Positions 17,526 through 26,571 are shown, numbered from the stretch's first letter. The stretch is DNA of 64,000 nt from Priestia aryabhattai (GCF_023715685.1 NZ_JAMBOQ010000002.1:1-64000); one strand, 5' to 3'. Program-made: numbers and translations. The notes: generated by a model not told the origin, from the letters alone.

Positions 17526-17572
17526 TTTTCTCCCATTTTTATGTATAGAGGATGGGAAGAAAAAATAAAGAC

Positions 17573-17608
17573 ATCAGAAAAGCTCTCATTAATGAGAGCT
17601 TTTCTGAT
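17573..17608. terminator. perfect 36-bp palindrome
   Basis: ATCAGAAAAGCTCTCATT is followed directly by its exact reverse complement. It is probably a transcription stop of a lost gene. Confidence 0.55.
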
Positions 17609-17707
17609 TTGTATGGTTTCTACATATACTCGATAAAAGATGAAACATGTGCAAATATAAACTACCCTATAATCTTATATTTTGTCCAGATTAAAAGATG
17701 GCAAAAT

Positions 17708-17737
17708 AAAAAGCTACCTTGGGTGCGGTAGGTTTTT
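17708..17737 (+). terminator. terminator-like hairpin
   Basis: AAAAAGCTACC and GGTAGGTTTTT pair around an 8-base loop with a T-run. Confidence 0.55.
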
Positions 17738-17803
17738 CTATTTTGGGCTGTATATAGTACACACTCTTAGTTAAAGTAATGTCTCTTATAAGAATCAAAT
17801 ACA

Positions 17804-17859
17804 AAAAGAACCCTTGCAGCAGTAGGGGTCAGATACAGGATTCAGCTAAGGGTTCTTTT
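17804..17859 (+). terminator. long-loop terminator-like hairpin
   Basis: AAAAGAACCCTT and AAGGGTTCTTTT are perfect arms around a 32-base loop. Confidence 0.55.
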
Positions 17860-17902
17860 GTTTACTATGCAGCTTTTTATCCAAAAGAACCGCCCCAAAC
17901 AC

Positions 17903-17934
17903 AAAAAAAGCACTCACCAAAGTGAGTGCTTTTT
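17903..17934 (-). terminator. nupC terminator
   Basis: GCACTCAC and GTGAGTGC, with T residues on the minus strand, 3 bp past the nupC stop. Confidence 0.8.
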
Positions 17935-17936
17935 CA

Positions 17937-19112
17937 TTAAATAAACAATCCAACCATAATACCTGTTAAAATAGAGCCCATTGTTGCGACTAACAGCATT
18001 TTTAAGCCGAACTTTGCAACGCGTGAAGCTTGTTCGCCGTTGATTGCTTGGATGGTACCAAGAACAATTCCGATTGAGCTGAAGTTCGCAAATGAGATTA
18101 AGTAAGCTGATACGATCCCGACTGTTTTTTCAGAAAGGTGAGGCATCATTTTTTGGAAGTCAAGCATCGCAACGAATTCGTTTGCTACTACTTTTGTTCC
18201 CATAACGCCACCGGCTCTCATTAATTCATCTGCCGGAATACCCATGATAAAGGCAATTGGGTAGAAGATATAGCCTAAAATATCTTGAACGGTTAATCCG
18301 ATTACGCCGTTTAATACGTAGTTCACTAATGCTAAAAGACCAACGTACGTCACAAGCATAGCTGCTACGATTAACGCAACGCGTCCGCCGTCTAGTGCTC
18401 CGTCACCGATTGCTTCAAACAGCGTGCCTTGCTTAGCAGGCGCTTTAATATCGACTTCATTTTCATCTTCCACTTTTACAGGTGCTACAATAGAAGAAAC
18501 AATCAAGCCAGAGAATACGTTTAGCGGAAGCGCAATTAATACGTATTCAGCCGGAATCATCTGCATGTACGCGCCTAAAATCGAACAAGATACGGATACT
18601 AAAGATGTTGTTGTGACGATAAATAAACGGTTTGGGGTTAAACCTCCGATGTGGTTTTTAACCGCAATCAAAGCCGTTGTATCACCAAAAATCATCGCAT
18701 TCACAGCTGTGAAGCTTTCAATTTGGGGAAGTCCGGTAATTTTTGAAACAAGTCCTCCAATATATTTGATCCCAAAGGGTAAAATACGAGAGTAGTTTAA
18801 AATACTTAATAATGCTGAAACGAATACAATCATAACTAACGTTTGGATAAAGAAAATGCCTTTTCCTGCAAGATCTCCAAACACGAACGAAATTCCGTCG
18901 TTACCAAATGATAAGATCTTTGTAAATACACTCGTAATAAAGTCAAGCACCTTGCGACCAATCGATGTATTCATCATAAAAGCAGAGATAGCAAGCTGAA
19001 TGACAAGCATAACTGCGATGCCTTTGTAGTTGATAAGTTTTTTGTCGTTTGACATTAGGAACGCAACTGCTAAGACAATTACAATTCCGATAATTCCCAT
19101 TAAAATTGACAT
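17937..19112 (-). CDS. nupC: NupC-type nucleoside:cation symporter
   Basis: The 391-residue concentrative nucleoside transporter (CNT family) imports nucleosides, mainly pyrimidine nucleosides in B. subtilis, using an ion gradient. It shows the N-terminal NDKKLINYKG segment, a GLPQIESFTAVNAMIFGDT motif, a central gate-like domain and a C-terminal NFSSIGIVLGT segment, with 8-10 membrane helices. Length matches B. subtilis NupC (about 393). GGAG precedes the ATG. It stands alone, with no deoxyribose catabolic genes beside it. Confidence 0.9.
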   Translation of the reverse strand: MSILMGIIGIVIVLAVAFLMSNDKKLINYKGIAVMLVIQLAISAFMMNTSIGRKVLDFITSVFTKILSFGNDGISFVFGDLAGKGIFFIQTLVMIVFVSALLSILNYSRILPFGIKYIGGLVSKITGLPQIESFTAVNAMIFGDTTALIAVKNHIGGLTPNRLFIVTTTSLVSVSCSILGAYMQMIPAEYVLIALPLNVFSGLIVSSIVAPVKVEDENEVDIKAPAKQGTLFEAIGDGALDGGRVALIVAAMLVTYVGLLALVNYVLNGVIGLTVQDILGYIFYPIAFIMGIPADELMRAGGVMGTKVVANEFVAMLDFQKMMPHLSEKTVGIVSAYLISFANFSSIGIVLGTIQAINGEQASRVAKFGLKMLLVATMGSILTGIMVGLFI

Positions 19113-19545
19113 TTACTTTTCTCCTTACATGTATTCTATATTTATAAAAGAGGGACGTGCATAGAAATGACTATGTAAATCGGCCTCTATTTTATATAAA
19201 AATCAGGACTTTCACGCTAGTTTTAGTAAAAATGGGCAAAATTTTTTAGGCCATTTTAAAAATGACGTAATTGTAAAATAATATTTACTATGTGCTATTA
19301 TGTAAAAAAACATGCAGAGCTGACATAATAACTTATATTTCGACAGCCTCTACTATCTTAAATCATTTTGAACGAAAGAAAAAGAGGAAATGAAGATATT
19401 TTTAATATAATTGTGAAATATTTTTTAAACTTTCATGATATTGCCAAGATTTTAGTGAAATACAGGAAAAATAAGAGCCTCATCTTTAAAATGTGGTAAA
19501 ATATGACGTAATTAATAAAGAAAAACGGGGAAGGGAGAGGTATGG
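19113..19545. other. divergent intergenic region nupC / MOSC
   Basis: The stretch should hold the two divergent promoters. No riboswitch, cre site or strong palindrome is seen. Confidence 0.4.
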
Positions 19546-20211
19546 ATGAATCAACGTGAAATTATTCATTTAGCAACCGGCATGCCTGAGCAAATGGAGT
19601 ATAGTCCTGATAAAGAAATGCGCACAGGCATATGCAAGAAGCAAGTAGACGAGACCTTTTTAGCAAAAGAAGGGTTTCAAGGTGACGGCGTAGCGAACTT
19701 AAAGTATCACGGCGGACCGGATCGTGCTGTGTGCGTGTATCCGTATGAGCACTACAAAAAATGGAACGAAGAGTTTGATACGGAGCTGCCAATGTCTGCG
19801 TTTGGAGAAAATCTTGTTGTGGCAGGCATGGTTGAAAAAGAGGTATGTATTGGAGACATTTATCAAGTAGGAGACGCCGTTATTCAAGTTACGCAAGGAC
19901 GAAATCCATGCGACACGATTACAAAGCGAACTGGCGTTAAAGGGATTTTAAAACGAATGATTGAGACAAGCTATACCGGCTATCTTTGCCGCGTGCTCCA
20001 AGAAGGAACCATTACGCAAGATGCAGAAGTGAAATTGATTCAAGCTCATCCAAACCAAGTATCCGTATGGTTCACGCTTGATTTATATTTCCATCGTCCA
20101 AAAGATGTAGTAGGGATGAAGCGGGCTTTAGAAGTAGCTGAGCTAGCTGAAGACTGGAAGCATAAATTTCAAACGCGCATTGAAAAGGCGCTTTCAGTAG
20201 CGCAGCGATAA
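19546..20211 (+). CDS. MOSC domain protein (YiiM/YflK type)
   Basis: The 221-residue protein carries a MOSC domain (about 20-165), related to the C-terminal domain of molybdenum cofactor sulfurases. The KYHGGPDRAVCVYPYEHY segment and the conserved cysteine in TQGRNPCDTI mark the pterin/sulfur-carrier fold. A C-terminal 3-alpha region completes the YiiM-like architecture. It may act with a reductase on N-hydroxylated compounds, as YiiM does, but no partner is encoded nearby. GGGAGAGG precedes the ATG. Confidence 0.85.
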   Translation: MNQREIIHLATGMPEQMEYSPDKEMRTGICKKQVDETFLAKEGFQGDGVANLKYHGGPDRAVCVYPYEHYKKWNEEFDTELPMSAFGENLVVAGMVEKEVCIGDIYQVGDAVIQVTQGRNPCDTITKRTGVKGILKRMIETSYTGYLCRVLQEGTITQDAEVKLIQAHPNQVSVWFTLDLYFHRPKDVVGMKRALEVAELAEDWKHKFQTRIEKALSVAQR

Positions 20212-20217
20212 AAAGTA

Positions 20218-20268
20218 AATGCCCTCTAATCGTTAGAACGTATCTAACGATTAGAGGGCATTTTTTTC
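20218..20268. terminator. shared bidirectional terminator
   Basis: GCCCTCTAATCGTTAGA and TCTAACGATTAGAGGGC are perfect 17-base arms with T residues on one side and A residues on the other. It serves the MOSC gene and the convergent endopeptidase gene. Confidence 0.85.
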
Positions 20269-21126
20269 TTAGAAACGTCCGTATCCTAAGAAATGATCTT
20301 GATAATAAGAAACGTCTAAGTCAGCTACAGCTACACCGTGTGAACCGGCATGAATCATTTGGCCGTTTCCGATGTAGATTCCCATATGAGATGGACCGCT
20401 TGTGTATGTGTTTTGGAAGAATACTAGATCGCCTGGTTGTGGAGACGAAATTTTTGTCGCCATGTTCCAGTAGTTTGCTACGCTAGTACGTGAAATGCTG
20501 TGACCGCTATGGTTGAACACGTATGCGATAAAGCCTGAGCAGTCAAAACCGCTTGGTGTATTTCCAGCCCATTGGTAAGGTGATCCTACTAAACTACGTG
20601 CAACATTTACTGTGCTTCCAGAAGCCGTGCTTGTTGTTGGAGCAGGTGCTGGTGTGCTTGTTTCTTGTGCTGCAGATGTAGATGTAGATGCAGATGCTGT
20701 AGAAGTAGAAGGAGTTGATGTGCTTACACCTTTTACTTGGCTTGTTGTGTTTGGTTTACCTGATGCAATTGTTACATAGCTTGAGCTTTTTGAAATCCAT
20801 TTGTTTGGTGCAATTTCAACTAAGCCGTTTGCTTCTTTTAAAATAGCAAACTCTTGGCCTTGTGTTGCAGTTCCAACTACTGGAGATGAAAAGCTAGCCT
20901 CTTGACGAATATTTAACGCACTTACGTTTACGATGACTTTTTGATTAGTAGTAGTAGTTGCTTGTTGTTGAGGTACGCTTGTTGGCATTACCTTTTCTTG
21001 TACGGGTGCTGGTGCAGCGCCTCCGTCATTTGCACTTGCTGAAGTTGTGCTAAATGTTAGGGCAGCGGGAACAAGTAATGCTGCTAACCCCATATTCATA
21101 ACTGTACGATTTGCTTTCTTTAGCAT
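20269..21126 (-). CDS. secreted NlpC/P60 endopeptidase with SH3 domain
   Basis: The 285-residue peptidoglycan hydrolase has a signal peptide (about 1-32, ending ASA), an SH3-like domain (about 64-121: VNVSALNIRQEASFSSPVVG), a Ser/Thr/Ala/Pro linker (about 130-170) and a C-terminal NlpC/P60 domain (about 172-285). Catalytic residues are Cys196 in GFDCSGFI, His247 in GPSHMGIYIG and His259. It should cut the gamma-D-glutamyl link of stem peptides (DL-endopeptidase) outside the cell. There is no LysM motif, unlike LytE or LytF. Confidence 0.9.
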   Translation of the reverse strand: MLKKANRTVMNMGLAALLVPAALTFSTTSASANDGGAAPAPVQEKVMPTSVPQQQATTTTNQKVIVNVSALNIRQEASFSSPVVGTATQGQEFAILKEANGLVEIAPNKWISKSSSYVTIASGKPNTTSQVKGVSTSTPSTSTASASTSTSAAQETSTPAPAPTTSTASGSTVNVARSLVGSPYQWAGNTPSGFDCSGFIAYVFNHSGHSISRTSVANYWNMATKISSPQPGDLVFFQNTYTSGPSHMGIYIGNGQMIHAGSHGVAVADLDVSYYQDHFLGYGRF

Positions 21127-21563
21127 GTTCTTTCTCCCTTTCCATAACTTGTTTTATTCACAACTGTGAGTCTATCAATCCTGACAGGAAAAGTAAACAT
21201 CTAATTCCAAATTACGACATTTTGTAACATAGTTTTAATATTAAAGGGCGATATAAGTAGAATTGTCACCTTCTCTGTAATAATTCTGACAATTCATCTA
21301 GGTAGAAATGTTTAGGAGATTCATAGATTTATTAGAAAATATGTAAGCTGTATGGGATTTTTCTATTTTTACGTTAAAAAAGAAGGGAAAATCAAAAAAT
21401 AGTGGCTATTTAGCTACTGTTTCTAGGGGATATAGTTCGATGGTAATATAGTTTACTATCTCATTAAACGAATAACAGGGTACAAATTTCAACTAATGTA
21501 TATGGAGAGAATACTAAACCTAAATAAAAAAACCGTATTCGCAACCCGAATACGGTTTTTCGT
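21127..21563. other. intergenic region upstream of the endopeptidase gene
   Basis: There is no gene. A WalR box was looked for, since WalR commonly controls such hydrolases; only an imperfect TGTTAC / TGTCGTA pair near 21217-21235 (minus strand) was found. A terminator for the DUF975 gene lies at 21526-21560. Confidence 0.4.
21526..21560 (-). terminator. terminator of the DUF975 gene
   Basis: AAACCGTATTCG and CGAATACGGTTTTT flank a 5-base loop. Confidence 0.75.
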
Positions 21564-22214
21564 TTATTCAGCGACTTCTGCTTCATTCGCTTTTAGCTTT
21601 TCATAAAATACGCCAAGCGAAGTCGTTACATACGGAACGAGCCATAATAACCCAATGCCAAGCGTAATCAGGCTTAAAATTCCCCAGCCGATAAAGCTTA
21701 AAAGGAGTAAAAAGTAGGACCACTTGTAGCCGTTCATTAACCGTCTGCTTTCAGTAATAGACTGATTGACCGAATAATCTGGGTTATCGCGGAATACGTA
21801 GTAAGCCTGTGAATAGGCAAGACTTTTGATGATGCCCGGAATGATTAATAAAATACTCCATAATACAGTATAAATAATAGTTAGCAAGTAAAGTCCGAGT
21901 GTTCTAAAATATAATCCTGCAGATGAAAACGAATCAAACACATTTTTTACACAGACGCTTTCTCCTCTCACTAAACGCAAAAGTACCCAGTAGTAAGAAA
22001 AAAAGAGCGGTACGAGCAGCAGAGATACAATATTAGCCAAGGTAGACTGTGAGTATTCGGTTTCGGATCCGCTTGGAAATCCATTGATCAAAAGGTCAAT
22101 AAGCGCTGGAATACCGGCAGTAACCAAGTACGTAACGAACGTAAGCAGTACGGCGAATCCCCAGCGGTTTTTCAGCGCTGCGAGTGCACCTTGCTTCACT
22201 TCTTTTATTCTCAT
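21564..22214 (-). CDS. DUF975 family membrane protein
   Basis: The 216-residue integral membrane protein starts MRIKEVKQGALAALKNRWG, the conserved DUF975 opening, and contains the typical segment SLAYSQAYYVFRDNPDYS followed by ESRRLMNGYKW before the last helices. About five or six membrane helices are predicted. The family has no established function. It is a single-gene unit with its own terminator. Confidence 0.82.
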   Translation of the reverse strand: MRIKEVKQGALAALKNRWGFAVLLTFVTYLVTAGIPALIDLLINGFPSGSETEYSQSTLANIVSLLLVPLFFSYYWVLLRLVRGESVCVKNVFDSFSSAGLYFRTLGLYLLTIIYTVLWSILLIIPGIIKSLAYSQAYYVFRDNPDYSVNQSITESRRLMNGYKWSYFLLLLSFIGWGILSLITLGIGLLWLVPYVTTSLGVFYEKLKANEAEVAE

Positions 22215-22406
22215 AACTTGATGTCCCCCTCTAGATGAGTTTATACAGTGAATTTAACCTGTATATTAGTCAATATATTAGCGATTTTTGAATATATGAA
22301 TGCTTGCACCAATAAGTTGGATAAAGATTTTTCAGACTCTTGAAATTTGTGGAAAGCTATTTGAAATGGAAGTATAAGGATATTTCAAGTGAAAGGAGGA
22401 ATGGAA

Positions 22407-22759
22407 ATGACGCTCGTGTATTTGGTTGTTCTGGCAGCTGTCTATATCTTTCTGGATCTTTGCCTGCGAAAAAAGCTACATACAAAGATGAAAAAAACTA
22501 TTGGAGAAGCTTTAAAGGAAGGCGTCCGCTGTTTGTCACAATCGAAATGGTGATGCTTGCTGCATTTTTAGTATTGATCTTTGTTATACCTCCAGCTTAC
22601 GCCTCCGTTTTTATGTTTCTTTTCTTTTTTCTCCTGTACGTACTTCGAGGATTTGAAGAATGGAAGTTTGAAAGAAATCAAAAAGAGCACTACCACTCGT
22701 GGTTTGGTGCAACTTTTTTCTTATTTGGAACGTTTATATTAGTGATAACAGATATGTAA
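22407..22759 (+). pseudogene. small membrane protein (DUF4181-like), frameshifted
   Basis: AAAGGAGG at 22392-22399 and ATG at 22407 open MTLVYLVVLAAVYIFLDLCL, a helix, but this frame stops early. From about 22480 the next frame continues with DEKNYWRSFKGRRPLF and two more helices up to the stop at 22759. One inserted base near 22475-22490 would join them into a protein of about 117 residues with three helices, resembling DUF4181 proteins of Bacillus. It may be a real frameshift or a sequence error. Confidence 0.55.
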
Positions 22760-22794
22760 AACAAGAGAACGTAAAGAAGTTCTCTTGTTTTTTT
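22758..22794. terminator. shared terminator
   Basis: AAAACAAGAGAAC and GTTCTCTTGTTTTTTT. It lies between the DUF4181-like gene and the convergent S66-peptidase fragment. Confidence 0.75.
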
Positions 22795-23137
22795 ATGTAA
22801 AGTATTGGACGATGGTTCCTTTCTCCTCTTCTACGTTAATGCGGGCATACGCGCCGTTAATAAGCGTGAGCTGAGGAGGGAGGTGACCGCAGTCGATATC
22901 ATAGACAACAGGAATATGTAAATCAGAGGCAAGATCACGATACACATCTTCAGCGGTATAAAAATCAACGGGTTCATTAGCGCTGCTTCTCCCGAATAAA
23001 ATGCCCGAGCAGTTGTCAAACCAGCCCGCTAGCTTAAGCTGAACAAGCGAACGGCGAAGGTCAGCAGTTGTCAGTTCACAGTTGTCAAAGTACCAAAAGG
23101 ATAGGTAATCATAGTGGCCTCCTTCAAAGGTTTTAGC
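22793..23137 (-). pseudogene. C-terminal fragment of S66 LD-carboxypeptidase
   Basis: About 114 codons read as the C-terminal third of an S66-family peptidase (LD-carboxypeptidase/MccF): KTFEGGHYDYLSFWYFDN, a GWFDNCSGILFGRS segment and the IDCGHLPPQLTLINGA catalytic histidine region. The N-terminal domain with the serine nucleophile is missing, and no start codon is in frame after the stop at 23138. Such enzymes recycle murein tetrapeptides or inactivate microcin C. The fragment is inactive. Confidence 0.7.
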
Positions 23138-23260
23138 TTATTTTACCAGAGGGAGAAATCGTGAACAAGTTTATTTTTTATTTGAGTTAAGAGTATTGAT
23201 AGGTTTTATAAAAAGAATTCGTATTAATAGATGTAAAAGCAAGCGGAAAGGAGCAATACC

Positions 23261-23773
23261 ATGGAAGATGACTGGATCGTTACGTGTATATTGCATAAAA
23301 AAGAAAAAGGGCTGGAGCTGTTAATTGATCAGTACGGAGGGTTAATTACGTCCATTGTACGCAAACATTTAGGCACGCTAAAAAGCTATGAAGAAGAGTG
23401 TATAAACGACGTTTTATTAGCGGTGTGGCATCATATTCATCGCTTTGATTCGGAGAAAAATACGTTTAAAAATTGGGTTGCCGCTGTTGCCAAGTACAAA
23501 GCCATCGACTATCAGCGCAAATACATAAAAACACAGCACGAAGCACTTGGCGAGGCGGAAATTAGTGAAACAGAAGGAGTTCATAACGTTCAAGCAAACG
23601 ACGTGGAAGAACTGCTGTGTCATTTAAATGAAGGAGACCGCGAGCTGTTTAAAGCGTATTACCTACAAGAAGTGGAACTTAAACAAATTGCTAAAAAGCA
23701 GCAGACCACGATCAGCAATTTATACAACCGGCTGTCACGCGGACGAAAAAAACTAAAAGCCATTTTCAAATGA
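23261..23773 (+). CDS. ECF-like sigma factor
   Basis: The 170-residue sigma-70 family factor has region 2 (about 15-90, with FKNWVAAVAKYKAIDYQRK) and region 4 (about 112-168, with LKQIAKKQQTTISNLYNRL as the -35 helix-turn-helix). It lacks regions 1 and 3, as in ECF factors. The next gene, 19 bp later, encodes a membrane protein with a cytoplasmic N-terminus, the usual place for its anti-sigma factor. It should direct a small envelope-stress type regulon. A self-regulated promoter could not be fixed by eye. GGAAAGGAG precedes the ATG. Confidence 0.85.
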   Translation: MEDDWIVTCILHKKEKGLELLIDQYGGLITSIVRKHLGTLKSYEEECINDVLLAVWHHIHRFDSEKNTFKNWVAAVAKYKAIDYQRKYIKTQHEALGEAEISETEGVHNVQANDVEELLCHLNEGDRELFKAYYLQEVELKQIAKKQQTTISNLYNRLSRGRKKLKAIFK

Positions 23774-23792
23774 CGAATAAGGAGGGATAGGT

Positions 23793-24965
23793 ATGAAAAA
23801 TCAATATGACTTATTAAATGGGTCTTCTGTAGACTTTGATGAATATGAAGAAATCGAGCTAACAGCAAGCGAGAAAAAACGAATGAAAAAGCGCTTAAAA
23901 CGTGAAATAAAGCCGGCGCGGAAAAAAGCGCGTCCGCTGATTGCCGCTGCTGTACTGCTGCTTGCTGTGACGCCTGTGATGATGCAAAATGAAACGGTAT
24001 GGGCATCGGCTGTACGAATAAGTCAGCAAATTGGCCAGCAAATCGAGCTGTTTATGAATAAGCCGGAAGGAAGCTATAGCGGCTATAAAAAAACCGTAAA
24101 TGAAACCGCAACGGACCAAGGCATTCAAGTAAAAGTAAATGAACTGATGCTTGATGACGGACAGGTACTGCTTGGGTTAACGATTAGCGCAGATGAATTT
24201 AGAAGAACCGCCCTAGGTCTTAACCGAAACACGCCAATTCGACCGGGAGAACTGCGCGTGAAAATTGGCAACATGTCGTTTTTTGATTCCGCTTCAAGCA
24301 TTACAGATGAAACCATAAAAAATAAAGACGGAAGCTGGAACTACTTATATGCACTAAAATTAACGCAAGCGGACACGGACGGAGACGGGAAAATAGATGT
24401 TCATGGCTACAACGTGCTAGATCATATTGATCCAAACAAAAACTATCAAATTAGCGCTCAGTTCACAAGCCTCGAGTTTGAAAAGAACCCTGCCCAGACG
24501 AAAAGTGGGAACTACCGGGATTCTTATGAAGAGATTAAAGGAAATTGGACCGTACACACAAGCGTAAACGGCTCGAAAATTATTGCTGATACTAAAGTGT
24601 ATCCATTAAACAAAGAAATTCCGATTAACGAAAAAGGAATAGAAGGCGTATTGTCCATCAAAGAAGTTCGCGTATCGCCCGTTTCGATTAAGCTGCACTA
24701 TACGTTTACAGCATCAAAAGGAAATGCGCAATTTGGGACACAAGTCGGTGTTACTGTTAAAGATCAAAATGGAAGAGACCTGTTTGAAAGCGGAAGTGGA
24801 GGAGGAACAAATACAGTGCTGGAGATGGACGAAGAGTATCGGAATGATAAAGAAGTGGCCATACTTCGGATCGTTCCGTATGTAAGTGATCATGAAAAAG
24901 ACTGGTCAAAGGATTTAACCTCGGACGCCTTTAATTTGAAGATAAATAACAAAGCACAAAAATAA
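23793..24965 (+). CDS. DUF4179 membrane protein, probable anti-sigma factor
   Basis: The 390-residue protein has an acidic then basic cytoplasmic N-terminus (1-46), one membrane helix (about 47-65: RPLIAAAVLLLAVTPVMM) and a large extracellular part of DUF4179/DUF5643 type. A calcium-loop-like DTDGDGKID motif lies in the external domain. Proteins of this design follow ECF sigma genes in Bacillus and hold the sigma factor at the membrane. GGAGGG precedes the ATG. The anti-sigma role is inferred from linkage and topology. Confidence 0.78.
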   Translation: MKNQYDLLNGSSVDFDEYEEIELTASEKKRMKKRLKREIKPARKKARPLIAAAVLLLAVTPVMMQNETVWASAVRISQQIGQQIELFMNKPEGSYSGYKKTVNETATDQGIQVKVNELMLDDGQVLLGLTISADEFRRTALGLNRNTPIRPGELRVKIGNMSFFDSASSITDETIKNKDGSWNYLYALKLTQADTDGDGKIDVHGYNVLDHIDPNKNYQISAQFTSLEFEKNPAQTKSGNYRDSYEEIKGNWTVHTSVNGSKIIADTKVYPLNKEIPINEKGIEGVLSIKEVRVSPVSIKLHYTFTASKGNAQFGTQVGVTVKDQNGRDLFESGSGGGTNTVLEMDEEYRNDKEVAILRIVPYVSDHEKDWSKDLTSDAFNLKINNKAQK

Positions 24966-25004
24966 AAAACAGATGCCTGCTACGTAGCGGGCATCTGTTT
25001 TTTT
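24965..25004. terminator. shared terminator
   Basis: ACAGATGCCTGC and GCGGGCATCTGT with A and T runs on either side, between convergent genes. Confidence 0.8.
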
Positions 25005-25005
25005 A

Positions 25006-25425
25006 TCAAACATCCATTTTATTTAACAAGCGAAGAAACGTCTGTAATTCTTCATCCGTAAAATGTCCAAGCTTTTCACCATATTCTTTGGTGAGTACTT
25101 TTTCCATTTCTTCTGCAAAGGCTTTTCCTTTATCCGTAATCGATAAGTAGACAACGCGGCGGTCTTTTTGACTGCGTACGCGCGTGACGAATTCTCTTTC
25201 CATCAGCCGGTCGCTGATGCACGTCATGCTGCTGTTTGAGATGTGCATATGCTCTGCAATCTCAGAAACAATATGCTCGCCTTCTTTATACAGCAGGTGA
25301 AGCGCTAAAAATTCATTTAAAGGAATATATGATTTTAAAGTGGGGATAACAGACATCTGCATTTTTTTTGTTTGGTTTCGCATAGTTGAAACCACATCTT
25401 GTATAAGTTCATCTCGTGTATTCAT
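25006..25425 (-). CDS. MarR family transcriptional regulator
   Basis: The 139-residue winged-helix regulator contains the recognition helix region HISNSSMTCISDRLMERE and the wing signature RSQKDRRVVYLSITDKG. Helices at both ends form the dimer interface. GAGCACAC lies before the ATG, a weak binding site. It is a lone gene, so its target and ligand are not evident; the divergent hypothetical gene at 25569 is one candidate. Confidence 0.85.
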   Translation of the reverse strand: MNTRDELIQDVVSTMRNQTKKMQMSVIPTLKSYIPLNEFLALHLLYKEGEHIVSEIAEHMHISNSSMTCISDRLMEREFVTRVRSQKDRRVVYLSITDKGKAFAEEMEKVLTKEYGEKLGHFTDEELQTFLRLLNKMDV

Positions 25426-25568
25426 AGAGGTTGTGTGCTCCTTTTTCCGTTCAAACAGTTCTTTTTCTCTTCTATTGTACCATATTGTTCATAAAGAGAA
25501 GTGGCAGGTTTTTTAGAAGGGAAAAGAGAAGTAGAACATATCTGTTGCGATAGAAAGGGGCTTGAGTG

Positions 25569-25916
25569 ATGGAAAAGGTGATTGAATTTAAAACGACGCT
25601 GCTTCCTTTTGATGGAGCAAAAAAGCTCGTGAACGCAAACAATTCCGAAAGTGACTTATTATATAAAGAATATTATGATCTCGGAGACGGCAAGCAGCTG
25701 TGCACGCTTGTGTTTGAACGTTATTTTTTTCGCACCGGCGGCAGAGGATCATTAACGATTATTTTAGAAAATGTGTCCGGTCCAAACAAAGTAAAGTGTA
25801 TTCCTTCAGGAAGCGCAGAAGGCATGTTGAATATTGACTGGGGAGCAAGCAAGGATTTTGTACGATGGGTAGAAAACGCACTGTCTACTTATACGTTGGA
25901 AGAACCGCAAAGATAA
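25569..25916 (+). CDS. conserved hypothetical protein (DUF6054-like)
   Basis: The 115-residue soluble protein starts MEKVIEFKTTLLPFDGAKKL and has an alternating beta pattern with an FFRTGGRGSLTIILEN core. ATG at 25569 is preferred over the overlapping GTG at 25566; AAAGGGG lies upstream. It resembles a small Bacillus family that I associate with DUF6054, with no known role. It is divergent from the MarR gene. Confidence 0.6.
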   Translation: MEKVIEFKTTLLPFDGAKKLVNANNSESDLLYKEYYDLGDGKQLCTLVFERYFFRTGGRGSLTIILENVSGPNKVKCIPSGSAEGMLNIDWGASKDFVRWVENALSTYTLEEPQR

Positions 25917-25920
25917 AAGC

Positions 25921-25957
25921 AAAGCTGGAGAAGGAAATAAGCTTCTTCAGCTTTTTT
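25921..25957 (+). terminator. intrinsic terminator
   Basis: AAAGCTGGAGAAG and CTTCTTCAGCTTTTTT. Confidence 0.75.
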
Positions 25958-26116
25958 GTGAAGCGAATGACGAGTAGAGGAATGAAAAGATGTAAAAACT
26001 ACTGTAGAAATAAGAACTTTATGTGGACAATGAGCATTTCTTCTCTTTTTAGCGGATAAATGGGTATAATATGAAATTGCAGGAAGTCGCACATTTACAT
26101 AACAAAGGAGAACATA

Positions 26117-26500
26117 ATGAAAAAGCTCAGCATTGTATTATTCGTTTTAATTATAGCTATAGTAGGCTGTTCAAATGGAAATGATTCAAGTTCAAAAGAA
26201 GTCAAAGGAACGATCGAAGCACCCCAATCAATTCAACCAAATGAAAAAGTGAAGCTTGAAGTCCTTGTGACGCAAGGAGATAAAAAAGTTGAAAACGCCG
26301 ATGATGTACAGTTCCAAGTTGAAAAAGAAGGCTATATCAATCAAGAAATGACAAAAGCACCGCATGAAGGAAAAGGTGTCTATAGCACGGACTATACGTT
26401 TAAAGAAAACGGCGAATATACGATTACGGCTCACGTTACGGTAGACGGGGACATGAAAATGTTTACGAAAAAAGTGACGGTAGGCAAGTCTAAAGAGTAG
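26117..26500 (+). CDS. YtkA-like lipoprotein
   Basis: The 127-residue lipoprotein has a signal sequence ending in the lipobox AIVGC, with acylation expected on Cys18. A single YtkA-like immunoglobulin-type domain follows (about 35-120), with VENADDVQFQVEK and GEYTITAHVTV. Proteins of this kind are anchored outside the cell, and YtkA/FixH-like folds are sometimes linked to copper or cytochrome oxidase assembly; here no such partner is nearby. A close paralogue lies 4 kb downstream on the other strand. AAAGGAG precedes the ATG. Confidence 0.8.
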   Translation: MKKLSIVLFVLIIAIVGCSNGNDSSSKEVKGTIEAPQSIQPNEKVKLEVLVTQGDKKVENADDVQFQVEKEGYINQEMTKAPHEGKGVYSTDYTFKENGEYTITAHVTVDGDMKMFTKKVTVGKSKE

Positions 26501-26537
26501 AGCTTACAGATGAAGAAGTGATTTATATAACCACCGT

Positions 26538-26571
26538 AAAAAGAGAATGCCTCGCGCATTCTCTTTTTTTT
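26538..26571 (+). terminator. intrinsic terminator
   Basis: AAAAAGAGAATGC, loop CTCGC, GCATTCTCTTTTTTT. Confidence 0.8.

Larger units (their letters stand above)
17526..17936. other. 410-bp gene-free stretch of stacked hairpins
   Basis: There is no gene. Four separate hairpins lie between sspH and nupC: a perfect 36-bp palindrome at 17573-17608, terminator-like stems at 17708-17737 and 17804-17859, and the nupC terminator at 17903-17934. Confidence 0.6.

Noticed and set aside
21200..21240. WalR box before the NlpC/P60 gene
   Set aside because: Only one half-site is good; spacing and second half do not fit.
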